Notes: generated by a model not told the origin, from the sequence alone. A stretch of 64,000 bases of DNA from Anoplopoma fimbria (GCF_027596085.1 NC_072456.1:20872218-20936217), one strand, 5' to 3'. Shown: positions 29,160 through 41,362, counted from the first letter of the stretch. Translations and numbers: made by a program.

Positions 29160-31200
29160 ATGTCTATTTCCTGCCTTAAAGGGACAGATCAATGTGCAAC
29201 ATGTCGCCATAACTATACAAGAGAACGCACGCTGGCGCCCCCATGTGGCATCAATAGGGATATGTTTAGATTGTACTGCTCTCAAAACACAGAAATCATG
29301 AAATCAGTGTACTGCAGCTCATATTTATCAACCCAGTTAATAGCAAAGGGAAAAGGTTCATAATATGTCTCATGTTGGGAAGCCTATTTGTCACCCTTTT
29401 CCTGTATCTCTCTATTGTGTTTGTTATTTCCTGCAGCTAGAGAAGATTTTCCGCCGGTGTCTATCATCAAGGTCAGAGGGCAGAGTCAAAGCTGGTATGT
29501 TGTTTTTTGGTTCAAGAACACTTCAGCCGACAGCAGGATGGATGTTTCTTTCTCAGGTACTTAAACCTCTGGTTGCCAGATTGTTTATTACACCAATAAT
29601 CCATCTCCTTTTCTGCTTTAACAAGCCAAATAAGACAGTGGCGATACATACTCTTTTGTCCTGTGATTCATGGTGATTAGCAAATTAAGAAGTAGTAGGT
29701 TTTATCATTCAAGTAATAGTAATGTGGTTATACTCACAAAGTATAACCACATTACTTGCCCTAGCCCACTTCTTTAATGCAGGATTATTTCATAGAATAT
29801 ATCTGTGGCAAGAGCCCTAATCAGCTCATCATAGATTATATAGGCATCTGTTTAGGATGCTCTAATCACCCTTGAGTCTTGTTCAGTATAGGTTCATTTG
29901 GGAGTTTATATCATTTTTCAGGTGAAAGATTGGAGGTCAAGAGGTGTCAAGCAACAGCGGCTTCAATCCAGGTCCTGGGGTAAGAGAGGAAGGATATGAA
30001 CTGTCACTTCTGGAAACACAGGCAGCCAGCAGACGCCTCTGCTCCTGCACCACACATTTCCTGTCTCTGGACACTCGTTATAGCAGTAAAGTGTTTGTTT
30101 GCTGCTATTGCATTGTCGTCGTCCCCCCCCCTTTCCTTTTTTTTCATCAGCACATCCTTTGACATCCTTTGAACTGTGAAAATCCAGTTCCAGTCTATAG
30201 ATCGTTTTCTGGCACACTTTGTGCTACAACAATTAGGCATCACTCGGAATGAATCAACATGCACACTCATGAGGCTTGCCCTTTTCTTTGCTTTCATTTG
30301 GTGGAAAATATTTAAAAGGTTCAGATTAATATAAAACGAAACAGCAAGGATATCTTTGGCACTCCAAATCTCTCTCAGACACGCAGTCTTATCAGCTGAC
30401 AAGATTTCACAGTTTCTAAAAGAATTTCCCTCTCAGCCGTCTCTCACATCAGTAAGTGCTATTATGCATTCCCCAGGAAATGTTTCACTTTCTCCTTGCT
30501 ATTTATTTTGGCTTGTCTTACATGTGCGCTAATTTGCCAAGCTTTTAGACACATTAGTCAGTTATCAGCACTGCACACTTTTAGGTACTTATTTGGGTCC
30601 TTTACTTACAGTAAGTAAAAGCAGTAATACAGCTATGTAAAGTACTTGTTAATACATTACAAGTTAAAGTCCTGCATTGGGAATTGTACTTAAGTCAAAG
30701 GTATTATCATGTAAATGTTTTAAGAATCAAAAATAAAACTAGAATTGCCCCTTTCAATGTGCACGATTGTTGTAAAATATACATTGTTTAAGTATTATTA
30801 GTGATACAATATTGTGAACAGCAATTCAATAACTTGGCTGATTGAGCTGCAGCTATGTTTCATAAAAAATGCATCACATTTTGTAAGTTCAGCGTATGCT
30901 TTGGATTAAAATGGAAATCTTAAAAATAACACGTAACTATGGAAGTCATATGTAACTTATTTAGTGTAAAACATACATTATTTCCCTCTGAATTGCAGTG
31001 GAGTAAAAGTAAGGTAACATAAAATGGAAATACTTAATTATAGTTTAACTTTGTAGTTAAATGCAGTACTTGAGGAAATACTTTCCAATGATATACTAAT
31101 GATGAAAGCACCAATATTAAAACAAAGGATTTTTTTCTGGCGTCGGAGTGAGAAAGAGAGAGGGAAAGTTTCCATGGACCCTGGTGGGATGGGACAAGAG
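29160..31200. other. Intergenic stretch between phpt1 and the selectin cluster
   Basis: No supportable gene. It holds the perfect hairpin at 29718-29756 and several short chance ORFs. The right-hand end is the probable enhancer and promoter side of the first selectin. Confidence 0.4.
29718..29756. repeat. Perfect 17-bp inverted repeat (hairpin)
   Basis: AGTAATGTGGTTATACT at 29718-29734 is the exact reverse complement of 29740-29756, separated by the 5-nt loop CACAA. It is not flanked by an ORF or a T-run. Confidence 0.9.
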
Positions 31201-31211
31201 TGGTGGGAGGT

Positions 31212-31222
31212 GGGAATTTCCC
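31212..31222 (+). promoter_or_regulatory. sele: Palindromic NF-kappaB site in sele-like promoter
   Basis: GGGAATTTCCC is a perfect kappaB palindrome, 51 bp upstream of the TATA box. Mammalian SELE is switched on in endothelium by TNF and IL-1 through kappaB sites just upstream of TATA, so the position fits. Confidence 0.7.
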
Positions 31223-31272
31223 GTGAATAGCTCACTTTTGATGAGGGCTTCCAGGAAAAGTGGACCAGACCG

Positions 31273-31279
31273 TATAAAA
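31273..31279 (+). promoter_or_regulatory. sele: TATA box of sele-like gene
   Basis: TATAAAA about 110 bp upstream of the start codon. Transcription would begin near 31303, leaving a short 5' UTR that ends in the start codon. Confidence 0.65.
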
Positions 31280-31384
31280 GCATGCACCTCTGCTCATAAA
31301 ATTCAGAATCGTCTCATCTTCAGACGTGCAAAGACTAAAGAAATACTAAGAGTCTTCTGTAGGTTATCACACATACCACTTAAA

Positions 31385-34300
31385 ATGGTAAGTTTGGATT
31401 TAGCAATTTAAATACATTTCTCTTTAGTGCAAATTCCTTCATTGTTGTTTGTGGTCAGTGATACATTTATGGTATCAATTTATCTTCATTAATCTTTTTA
31501 ACTTTTTGTTACAGGAGTTCTGCTTTGGATTACTTCAGACCCGCAGATCTAAGACCTCATGGATCAGCTTGACCTTTCTTTGCTCAAGTATGTAACTCGA
31601 ATGTAAACGTCCCACTTGCAACTTTTCTTTTCTTCTTTGAAACAATGTTTTTAAGTCATCATTATTAATCTACCATCTAATTTTTGTCTCTGTCCTCCAT
31701 CCTCAGTGCTGTGCATGTGGACTCGTGTAGAGTGCTGGTCCTACCACTACTCTAACACCACCATGAATTGGCTGGGAGCCCGAGCATGGTGCCAGAAGCA
31801 CCACACAGACATGGTGGCCATCCAGAACCAGGAGGAGATCGTGCATCTCAACAGCTGGCTGCCCAGGAAACCCACTTACTACTGGATTGGAATACGCAAG
31901 GTTAACAATGTCTGGACCTGGGTAGGAACCAACAAGAGTCTGACAAAAGAAGCAACCAACTGGGCAAGGGGCGAACCAAACAATGGCAAAAGTAAAGAGG
32001 CTATGGGGAACACCGAGGATTGTGTGGAGATGTACATTAAAAGGGAATTGCAGACAGGCAAATGGAATGATGAGAGGTGCGGAAAGTTGAAGACCGCTCT
32101 TTGCTACGCAGGTGAGCAAAAGTGAACGATTCAAAAGCTTCTCATATAGCTGCCTTATTTTTGTTCATAACGAGGGAATCTATTGATTTGACTCTTTATA
32201 ATTACTTATTGATGTTTTTTTTAATTTTTTTATGAAAAATATTTTATGCAAGTTATATGAAGGTTCTACTTCTTTCCCCAGCTGCCTGTAAGAACAACTT
32301 GTGCCTCTATGGAGAATGTGTAGAAACCATCAACAGCCATAAGTGTGCTTGCTTTGAGGGTTTTTACGGAGAGAAGTGTGAGCAAGGTAAGAAAGTACAA
32401 TTATGTTGTTAAAGTTTGCATTAATTAAAGTCACTTATAGCCAGGACCTGATATCTAATTGTGTCTTGTTTTCTTTGTTTTAAAGTTGTCCAGTGTAACA
32501 GAGAGGAGGTGATCGTTCCAGATAAAGCAAGTGTCAATTGCGTTCATAAGTATGGAAACTTCTCTTACGACTCTGTGTGCCAGTATTCATGCGAGGAAGG
32601 ATACCAGCTGAGTATGTCAAGACCCCTGAAGTGTAATGCCTCGAAACAGTGGACCGATCAGCCTCCTACATGTGAATGTGAGTTGAGTTGTATTGCAAAG
32701 CTTCTAAAAATAAGTAAAGTGATTTGATATTGACCAATATTATCATGATTTTCAGTCATCATATTCAGAACAACAGATTTGTGTTATTAAAATGATGGAG
32801 CCTGCTGTAATGTTATTTCAATTGTCCTGTTGTCCACAGTGGTCCAGTGTCAGGAGCTGTCAAGTCCAGCAAGAGGATCCATGAAGCGCTCCGATCCTCT
32901 GGGCCCCTCCAGCTACCGGTCCACCCGTGTGTTTTCCTGTGACGAAGGCTACGTACTCGCTGGTTCCCCTTCAAACACCCTCCAATGTGAAGCCTCAGGA
33001 CTTTGGAATGCTTCACAACCGCTTTGTATCGGTACGTCCATCATTTTTATGTATTTTATCTCGTAGCACTCTGTAGTATCCATTATATCTATGCTATTTG
33101 TATCTCAGTCTGTTATTATGAAGAATAAGCTATAGGATGGCTTTTTTAAAAAGGAAACTGCTGACCTGTTCTGCTCCCCCTCTGTTTTGCAGCTGTCCAG
33201 TGCCCTTCTCTCCAGCAGCTGGACAACGGCGTTGTCAGCTGTGGGGACGATGCAGATGTGATGTTCAGCTATGGAAACACCTGCAGCTTCAGCTGTGACC
33301 ACGGCTACCACCTGGTGGGACCAAGCGAGGTGACATGCACATCAGCAGCTGTGTGGAGTGAGAGGAAGCCTCACTGTGAAGGTAAGGGCGCGCCTAAAGT
33401 TGAATCCAACCATTCTAGAAGAGCTCTTTTTTCCGCGTTTTGTGCCTTTGTGGCAAACATACTTATTTTGTTCTATGTGTTAGCCATCACTTGCCAGAAT
33501 CCAGAGGTAGAAGCTCACCTCATCACCCAGTGCAGCCAACCTTTGACTGAACTGCGGCCAAACTCCACCTGCAGCTTCAGCTGTGAAGCAGGCTTTGAAA
33601 TGCATGGAGCGCACAGCACTCATTGTTCTGAGGACGGACAGTGGAGTAATGCCATACCTATCTGCAAAGGTATGGTAGCATATGTTCACATCAATCTGTG
33701 CTTACAACAATATCTGCTCACTGCATTCACAGTCTTTGTACTCAGATTCTGTGCTACGTCATGACATCTCATCATCTTTACTTTTTTCTTCTTAGCAATA
33801 GGATTGTAAAGCTTCTAAAAATAAATAAAGTGATTTGATATTTATATTTAAGTCATCATATTCAGAGCAACAGATTTGTGTTATTAAAATGATGGAGCCT
33901 GCTGTAATGTTATTTCGATGGTCGTGTCGTCCACAGTGGTCCAGTGTCAGGAGCTGTCAAGTCCAGCAAGAGGATCCATGAAGCGCTCCGATCCTCTGGG
34001 CCCCTCCAGCTACCGGTCCACCCGTGTGTTTTCCTGTGACGAAGGCTACGTACTCACTGGTTCCCCTTCAAACACCCTCCAATGTGAAGCCTCAGGACTT
34101 TGGAATGCTTCACAACCGCTTTGTATCGGTACGTCCATCATTTTTATGTTTTCCCTCTCGTAGCATTCTGTGGTATCCATTATATCTATGCTATTTGTAT
34201 CTCAGTCTGTTATTATAAAGAATAAGCTATAGGATGGCTTTTTTAAAAAGGAAACTGCTGACCTGTTCTGCTCCCCCTCTGTTTTGCAGCTGTCCAGTGC

Positions 34301-35836
34301 CCTTCTCTCCAGCAGCTGGACAACGGCGTTGTCAGCTGTGGGGACGATGCAGATGTGATGTTCAGCTATGGAAACACCTGCAGCTTCAGCTGTGACCACG
34401 GCTACCACCTGGTGGGACCAAGCGAGGTGACATGCACATCAGCAGCTGTGTGGAGTGAGAGGAAGCCTCACTGTGAAGGTAAGGGCGCGCCTAAAGTTGA
34501 ATCCAACCATTCTAGAAGAGCTCTTTTTTCCGCGTTTTGTGCCTTTGTGGCAAACATACTTATTTTGTTCTATGTGTTAGCCATCACTTGCCAGAATCCA
34601 GAGGTAGAAGCTCACCTCATCACCCAGTGCAGCCAACCTTTGACTGAACTGCGGCCAAACTCCACCTGCAGCTTCAGCTGTGAAGCAGGCTTTGAAATGC
34701 ATGGAGCGCACAGCACTCATTGTTCTGAGGACGGACAGTGGAGTAATGCCATACCTATCTGCAAAGGTATGGTAGCATATGTTCACATCAATCTGTGCTT
34801 ACAACAATATCTGCTCACTGCATTCACAGTCTTTGTACTCAGATTCTGTGCTACGTCATGACATCTCATCATCTTTACTTTTTTCTTCTTAGCAATAGGA
34901 TGTCCTGCTCCTGAGATCCCAACAAGTGTCCAGATCAGTTGCAGCCCTTCTCCGTCTTCACCTGCTTCCACCGGGGCCCCTCATCCACTTGGTATGGTCT
35001 GCATTTTCAGCTGTGATGAAGGCCATGAGCTGCAGGGTTCACTCAGCATGGAGTGTGCAAATCCAGGCCGGTGGACCTCCACACCACCAAACTGCACAGG
35101 TACACGCATGTCCCCACTTTACCTGCATTATTAGTAATACCTACATTATTTGCATGCATGGGTTAGGGTTGCATCACTAAATCGAGATCTCCTTCATCAA
35201 TACGTGATGGTTAACATCTAAATCTTTGCTGTCCTCTCCAACAGCAGTGAGATGCCCGTTGCTCGAGGCTCCTGAAAATGGTCATATCAACTGCTCAAAC
35301 AGTGAGCCGGTGTTCACCTCGCAGTGTTCCTTCACATGCAATCAAGATTACATATTAGAGGGACATGAGCTGCTGACCTGTGATCCTCATGGCAATTGGA
35401 CTACTGGACAGAAACCCACCTGCCAAGGTAAAACAGAAAAGGAACAAACGTTAGAAGATATTTTAACACAACACCAGAATAATATACATGTTTATAGATA
35501 AAAAGGTCAAATAATTAACATTTGATAATGTTTCAACAGCTCCCCCATCTCCGGTCACTGCCATTGCTTCTGGTGTGGCAACAGGGGGCGCTCTGTTGTC
35601 TGGTGCGTCTCTGGCTTTGTGGATCCTGAAACGACTGAAACAGAGAGCAACCAAGTTTGAGCTTAACAGGTAAGATAAGCCTTGACCCTGCTTAAATCAT
35701 ACTTTTTTTTTTTTTTAAAGAAACACATTTGTTGAATCATAGTACTCATCTTTTTCTTTTGTCTTTTTTTTACAGCAACTCTGACATAGAGGCCCCTCCA
35801 CAAGTCTACAAAAACAGCATTGACAGCCTGATATAG
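31385..35836 (+). CDS. sele: E-selectin-like adhesion receptor with nine CCP domains
   Basis: Type I membrane lectin for leukocyte rolling. Fifteen coding exons in phase: 31385-31387 (start codon only), 31515-31587, 31707-32111 (C-type lectin), 32282-32386 (EGF), CCPs 32486-32677, 32840-33031, 33193-33381, 33484-33669, 33937-34128, 34290-34478, 34581-34766, 34893-35099 and 35245-35427, then 35540-35669 (membrane) and 35776-35836 (tail); 830 residues. The lectin domain (about 36-160) has WSYHYSN, WIGIR, calcium motif EPNN and KWNDERC, so sugar binding looks intact. The membrane helix is about 773-796, followed by LKRLKQR and a tail ending YKNSIDSLI. CCPs 5-7 are a recent copy of 2-4. Nine CCPs resemble human SELP (nine) more than SELE (six); the name rests on its place next to firrm and on the kappaB/TATA promoter. 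Confidence 0.9.
32692..34901 (+). repeat. Tandem duplication of a three-CCP-exon block
   Basis: Left copy about 32692-33804, right copy about 33805-34901, offset 1097 bp over the shared exons. Exons and introns are nearly identical. Differences seen: Ala versus Thr in the VLxGSPSN segment, a few intron substitutions, and a 14-bp length difference before the first exon. The right copy starts with ATTGTAAAGCTTCTAAAAAT, matching the intron after CCP1, and its end shares AGCAATAGGAT with the end of the left copy. Confidence 0.93.
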
Positions 35837-36337
35837 AACACAGTCATATTCATCAGATACCTAAGTCCAACTGAATTTATCTCTAACAATAACTGTATGT
35901 GAAGTCGTAGTAATGTGAACAATATGAATACATTAAATTAATATTAAACTTTTAACAGGAAAACTCAATATGCGAGAGTTCCCTTATGGTTCAAGGAGAG
36001 GGTTTTTCAGACCATTGCATATGATCGTTGCATTATGTTTTGTTGGATTTTATGATTTGCTCTGTAATGTTGTCCAGACATGTATTGCACTGTATTTCCT
36101 CCCAAAGGGAGTTTTATAATGAACATATTGTTCTATAGCTTTACGAGTATGCTGGAAAGATGGCTCTATTCATGTTATCGTAAATATTACATAACGCCAC
36201 GAATGCCATTTTGTGCAGGACTGTGAATCATTTTAGTATTTCAGTATTTATGTGCTATTTATTTAATCGATGGTTATTGCATTTGAAATGCTCATTCATA
36301 TTTCTGTATGCCTAAAGCAGTGCTGATTTGTATTCAT

Positions 36338-36343
36338 AATAAA
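36338..36343 (+). terminator. sele: sele-like polyadenylation signal
   Basis: AATAAA about 500 bp after the stop codon, followed by a T-rich and GT-containing segment. Confidence 0.55.
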
Positions 36344-36941
36344 ACTTGAAACTTTCATTTCCTCTTGGTCTCTGCATCTTTCAGTATCATGATGAATATC
36401 TATACTGTCAGTTAAGAAAATAGAAATAAAGTAAATCATGTCACTCCGCTGATACACTGGTACTGAAGAAAGGTTCAGCCATCAACTCCTCATGCAACAC
36501 AAACTTATTCTCACACTATTCTCTGACAGTAGGAACATTTATCCTGACATTGCAGGACTTCATTTGTTTTTTCAGAGGTCCAGGAAGAACCTTTTTCCAA
36601 ATACTGTCGGTTTCTGTTCCCTCCATCATAAAGGTCAGGACAGAGACAAACAACAGTGAGAGGCTGCAGGAAGAGCTATATTGCGGGGGTAGTCTGTTTT
36701 TACAGATCATCACCATTGTTTGTTTCACCAGATTCTTCTATGTCAGCACTTCCGCAGAACCAGGAATAGATAGGATATCTGCAATCAGACTGAAGGCTGA
36801 AGACAGCATGGACATTCTGTAATTTTGTTGCCGTTAAAACATGAATTCACAATATGTCAGGATGCAGTGATGCTGTATCACTGAAAAAAAAGCTAAGCTT
36901 ATTCTACTAACCATGGGAAGGATTTATTCCATGGTGCTATT

Positions 36942-37303
36942 ATGTATGCCAGTGGTTCTCAAATGGGGGTACGTGTACCCCTGGGGGTACGTGAAGGCAC
37001 TCCAGGGGGTACGTGAGATTTTTAAAAAATATATTTAAAATTAGCATCCATTCAAAAATCCTTTAAAAATTGTTATTTAATAAATATTCAATAAAATATA
37101 AGTGTAAGTTCATAAACTGAATTTAATGCAACAATGCAATCGTCAGTGTTGACAGTTTAATAAATCAGACGCTGATGGTGCTTAGTATTACATCTTTTTT
37201 TCAACCAAAAATGCTTTGCGCTGGTTAGGGGGTACTTGGCTAAAAAAGTATTTCACAGGGGGGGTACATGTCTGAAAAAAGGTTGAGAACCACTGATGTA
37301 CGC
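36942..37303. mobile_element. Non-autonomous hAT-type transposon with target-site duplication
   Basis: Element 36950-37295 begins CAGTGGTTCTCAA and ends TTGAGAACCACTG, matching terminal inverted repeats. It is flanked by 8-bp duplications ATGTATGC (36942-36949) and ATGTACGC (37296-37303) with one mismatch. Eight-base duplications and CAG...CTG ends are hAT hallmarks. The interior has repeated GGGGGTACGTG motifs and no transposase. Confidence 0.88.
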
Positions 37304-37623
37304 AACAGATTTTTGTCAATATCTAAAAAGAGAAGATAATTTCAAAAAGTAAATTTGTTCTCTCAGTAAAGTTAATAAAGGAATACATTACCTAAACGAA
37401 ACAATCAAGAACATGCAATTAATTGCAAAACACTGGCTAAATTATCTCTTTTCAAATAGTTTTTTTGCGAGAAATGATTTCTTTGTGTTGCCTCCAGTAT
37501 TCAATGGTGACCCCTCTCTGTGCTTTTTTATTGTTTGTTTTCTCTTTCATCGAAAGATTTCTGCCCCTGATTTGCCTCACGTGTACAGGAAACAAAGGCC
37601 ATTTCCCAAATGGTCTTTTCAGG

Positions 37624-37630
37624 TATAAAA
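37624..37630 (+). promoter_or_regulatory. sell: Possible TATA box of sell-like gene
   Basis: TATAAAA about 390 bp upstream of the start codon. A non-coding exon could end at 37689 (CATCCAG|gtatta) and join the coding first exon after the acceptor ACAACAG at 37988. Confidence 0.45.
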
Positions 37631-38013
37631 GGTCATTAAGTCAGTCATTCATTCATCGCATGCATTCACTCCGGAAAGTAAACATCCAGGTATTATATGA
37701 TAATGTTGGACTGAATAACCAAAAGAGATATAAAAGCCTGACATTGATCCCAATTTGCACCAAACTGCCATTCACTTACTGAACCGCTTTGGTATAAAGT
37801 GTTATATTTGATACGATTAGAAAAAAGCTATTTAACTTAAGTAGCAAGCTTAATAATTACATTTAGGAAATATATTGTTTATATTCTAAAATACCTGCTC
37901 TGGGTAAGTATGCTTATTCCGTTATTTTTTATGATGGTGTTCATCAATATTTTGGCTTCTGATTCTTTTTTCTTTGGTCAGACAACAGGTGTTTGTAGGT
38001 CACTAAATAAAAA

Positions 38014-41000
38014 ATGATGTGGATGGTTATCCTCCTACTTGGTGAGTATTAGTTTTAGCATTAAGGGAAAATTGGATCATATGGTGAATTATCACTCTAG
38101 ATTTGCTCTTGACTTTTTTTCCAAATGCACATTAGGTATCTTGGCCGAGACTACCTTGGGCTGGACATATCATTACTCAAACAATACTATGGACTGGACC
38201 CAGGCCCGACAGTGGTGCCAGACCACTTACACAGACATGGTGGTCATCCAAAACCAGGATGAGACCAACTATCTGGTCTCCTGGCTGCCAAAAAGATCCA
38301 GGAGTCCATATTATTGGATTGGAATCACGAAAAAGCACATAAATGAGGATTGGAGATGGATTGGGAATAACAGCACATGGATTGGTGAGCAGTCGTGGGC
38401 AGCAGGCGAGCCCAACAACAACCACATCACAGAGTTTTGCGTGGAGATGTACGTGAGAGAAGGAGAAAACAAAGGAAAGTGGAATGATGAGAAGTGCGCT
38501 GCTGCAAAATACCCTGTTTGTTATAAAGGTATGTAAATCGTATTGATTTTGGTGGTTGTTACAGTTTCAAAGATGTTAGAGGTTGTTTTAGCATTTTCAC
38601 TTTTTCTTAACAGCCCAATGTAACACAACAACATGTGACAGAGGGAGATGCCAGGAGACCAGAGATAACACAACCTGCCTCTGTGAACCTGGCTTCAAGG
38701 GAGACAGGTGCCAAACAGGTGAGGAGTTAGCTCTCAGGAACAATGTCCTCAATTATTACAGTAGGTGATGTGTATTTAAAGAAGAGCTTCATATTATTTC
38801 AAGTTAATCTTAAAATATTCCTCACATTGCCCATTTTTACACTACAACAGTTTTTGGTTGCTGTTGTTCATGTCCATATGCTGTAAACTGCATAAAGGTG
38901 GTGAATTAAAGACCAAACATTCTTAATAATTTTTTTATCAATGCGTGCTAACTGTCCATAACATGTATCCGTAATGGAGTGCAGCAAGATTGAGTCCCAA
39001 AACCCGGAAATTAGTTAGTATTTTTTTCCGTTTCGTCTCAAAGTCAATGTTTTATTTTGAATCTGTGTTTTCAGATGCCTGAAATAAGGTGTTTGATTGA
39101 CACAAATTTAAGAGATCTCTGGGAGCACTAGTCCACGTTAAGCTTTATTGTGCTGATGTGAAGTCATTCCACTGTGGTGTAGTTCATTTATAGCCCTAAT
39201 GTCACCTTTTAAAGCTGACGATTGCATTTACTCTTAAAAAATCATAAAAGTGGTGTCCATTTGTGAAGATCATCTTGCTGAACAAAACCTTTCGGTATCA
39301 TAAATGTTGGTTTGCCACAGACTTTATTTTCTCCAATAATCCATAATCCAATCAAAAAATCATATTTTTGTTGTTGTTGAGGGAACCAGTGCGATGTTAA
39401 CTTTCAGGTTCACCGACAAAGTTACGTCATCCCTGCGGCACTCCATAGGTACAACCATGTTTAGCTACAATCGCTAAACTGTGTTTGGAGAATGGCTTTT
39501 CAGGTGAGGGGTTTAGCGAACTGCCCATCATCACCCAATTCTGCCATTCCTCTCATCTCTACAGAGTTTTATAGAAAATAGTGTCTTTCAGCTTATTGTT
39601 TTTATTTTCCATTCTGCAACGTTACTGTTTTGGTTCACTCTCACCACTCACTGCTGCCATTGTTTCAGCCAAAGCAGAAAGCTAAAAAAAACAAAAACAC
39701 TGTACACTACTATCACCAGCCCTAAATAGAAAATGGACTTCACTCAGTTGTTTGTGGAGACCAAAAACAGAGCTAAAAAGAGAGTGAATAGATACATAGT
39801 TAGAATAGGTACATTTATCTGGTGGAAACAAACACGACTCAAAATGTTGCTCTGTATAAGCTGGATGAGTAAAATGCAACTGTTTGCTAACAAGTTCGCC
39901 ATTTAAACCTAAATGGTGGCAATAACGTCAGTTTCGGGATCACAGTTTGATCCACTGCCTCTAAGTGGTCGAAAATCCGTTAATGCAGGTTTGATATCAA
40001 CAGGAGTCAATTTATGTTGTCAATTCTTTCTTTCATCATAGTCAGGCACCGATACAACCTTAGAATGTCAGTCTGAGGTGCCCTTGTACAATAAGAAGCC
40101 TTTTAATTTACTGACAATTATTAAGCATTCGTGAAAACTACCACTGTACATTACATTACATTACATTACAGTCATTTAGCAGACGCTTTTATCCAAAGCG
40201 ACTTACAATCAGTAGTATATTACATATCATTCACCCATTCACATACTGATGACAGGCTACCATGCAAGGTGCCACCATCAGACTCTAACTAACATTCATG
40301 CAACATCCAGTCCACACCGATGGCAAGCCTTCGGGAGCAACTTGGGGTTAAATGTCTTGCCCAAGGACACATCGACCGTGTGGACCGTACTACTGTAGTA
40401 GTTCACAGACTGAGCTTCTTCATAAAGTTAAATATCATTTTGGACAAAATATGTCATCATAAGCCTCACATCTGTTTCCACTGTTTCCTGAGACCAGTCT
40501 TTAAGTACTGATCAAAATACTTGCATCAGCATGTATGTGCTATAAATCTTTATTGTTATGACAGTAGAACTTTAGCTAACGTAAAAGTTACATAACTGTA
40601 TCCCTGGAAAACTTTAACCTTTTGTGCCCACAGCTGTGGAATGCCCCCCTCTGACTCAGCCTGATAACGGATACCTTACCTGTTCGGAGGAAAAGCTGAC
40701 ATTCAACTCAACCTGCCAATTTAAATGCAACCCAGGCTTCCTGATAAAAGGCTTGCAGGATGTTACCTGCGGGGTCACCGGGGTCTGGAGCGGCCCGAGA
40801 CCTTCATGTACAAGTAATTGTTTGAAGTCATGAGAACCATTGTGATGGTTTTGTGTTTCTGTGAAGTAATATGATGTTTAAAAAAGGATACAAAAAGACT
40901 TTCTTGTCTTCTCAGGCTATAAACAGGCTCTGTTGGCTGTAGTTGGGTGTGGAGCTCTTTCAGCCTTCTGCTGCATCTGTTTTTGCTGGATGAAGCACAG

Positions 41001-41362
41001 AAAAAGTTAGTGTTTCTCAATCACACATCATAATAATGGAGATGCAGGATGTTGCAACAGAGCTCCATATTGATCTGTTTGTCCGTTTATTTCTCACAGG
41101 AAAGAAACTTGCCCAAGTGAGGTCAGTGTTGAAATGTACTTGTCCAAAGCCGCTCCACCCATTTACACACATTCAATATTTGAAATGTTGATACACTCAA
41201 TTGTTACAGTTTACAGCTTTTGTTACCATATAAAATATTTTATGTAAACTGTGATTTAGTTCAGTAAATCATTTAGTAAGTGTCTCTTTAATGTCAATCT
41301 GCTCGTCTCATCACAGGCATCCTGAGGAAGCGACAAGTCCATCCACTGAGGCACAGGGATGA
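38014..41362 (+). CDS. sell: L-selectin-like adhesion receptor with a single CCP
   Basis: Short selectin of 287 residues (human SELL about 370). Seven coding exons in phase: 38014-38041, 38136-38528 (lectin), 38614-38718 (EGF), 40634-40813 (CCP), 40916-41005 (membrane), 41100-41121 and 41317-41362. Signal peptide MMWMVILLLGILAETTLG precedes mature WTYHYSN. The lectin domain has WIGI, calcium motif EPNN and KWNDEKC. EGF ends GDRCQT. One CCP of six cysteines replaces the usual two. The membrane helix (about 240-259) is cysteine-rich and is followed by WMKHRKKRKKLAQVR, basic like the calmodulin/ERM-binding tail of L-selectin, and a C-terminus rich in Ser, Thr and Glu. The name follows gene order and tail. 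It could also be a teleost-specific truncated paralogue. Confidence 0.87.
40150..40375. repeat. Second copy of dispersed teleost repeat, in sell-like intron
   Basis: CATTTAGCAGACGCTTTTAT and the following roughly 170 bp are nearly identical to 5536-5760, with a few substitutions and a missing segment after the first 50 bp. It sits in the 1.9-kb intron between the EGF and CCP exons. Confidence 0.8.

Noticed and set aside
31703..32134. 143-codon minus-strand ORF opposite the sele-like lectin exon
   Set aside because: Shadow of the coding exon on the other strand; the plus frame has the full C-type lectin signature.
33258..34861. Two identical 168-codon ORFs that could be taken for two genes
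   Set aside because: Each is a CCP exon read through an intron into the next exon. Splice sites and phases show they are duplicated exons of one selectin.
38014..41362. Idea that the sell-like gene is a pseudogene because it has one CCP
   Set aside because: All seven exons are open and in phase, cysteines and calcium ligands are intact, and membrane and tail exons plus a poly(A) signal are present.
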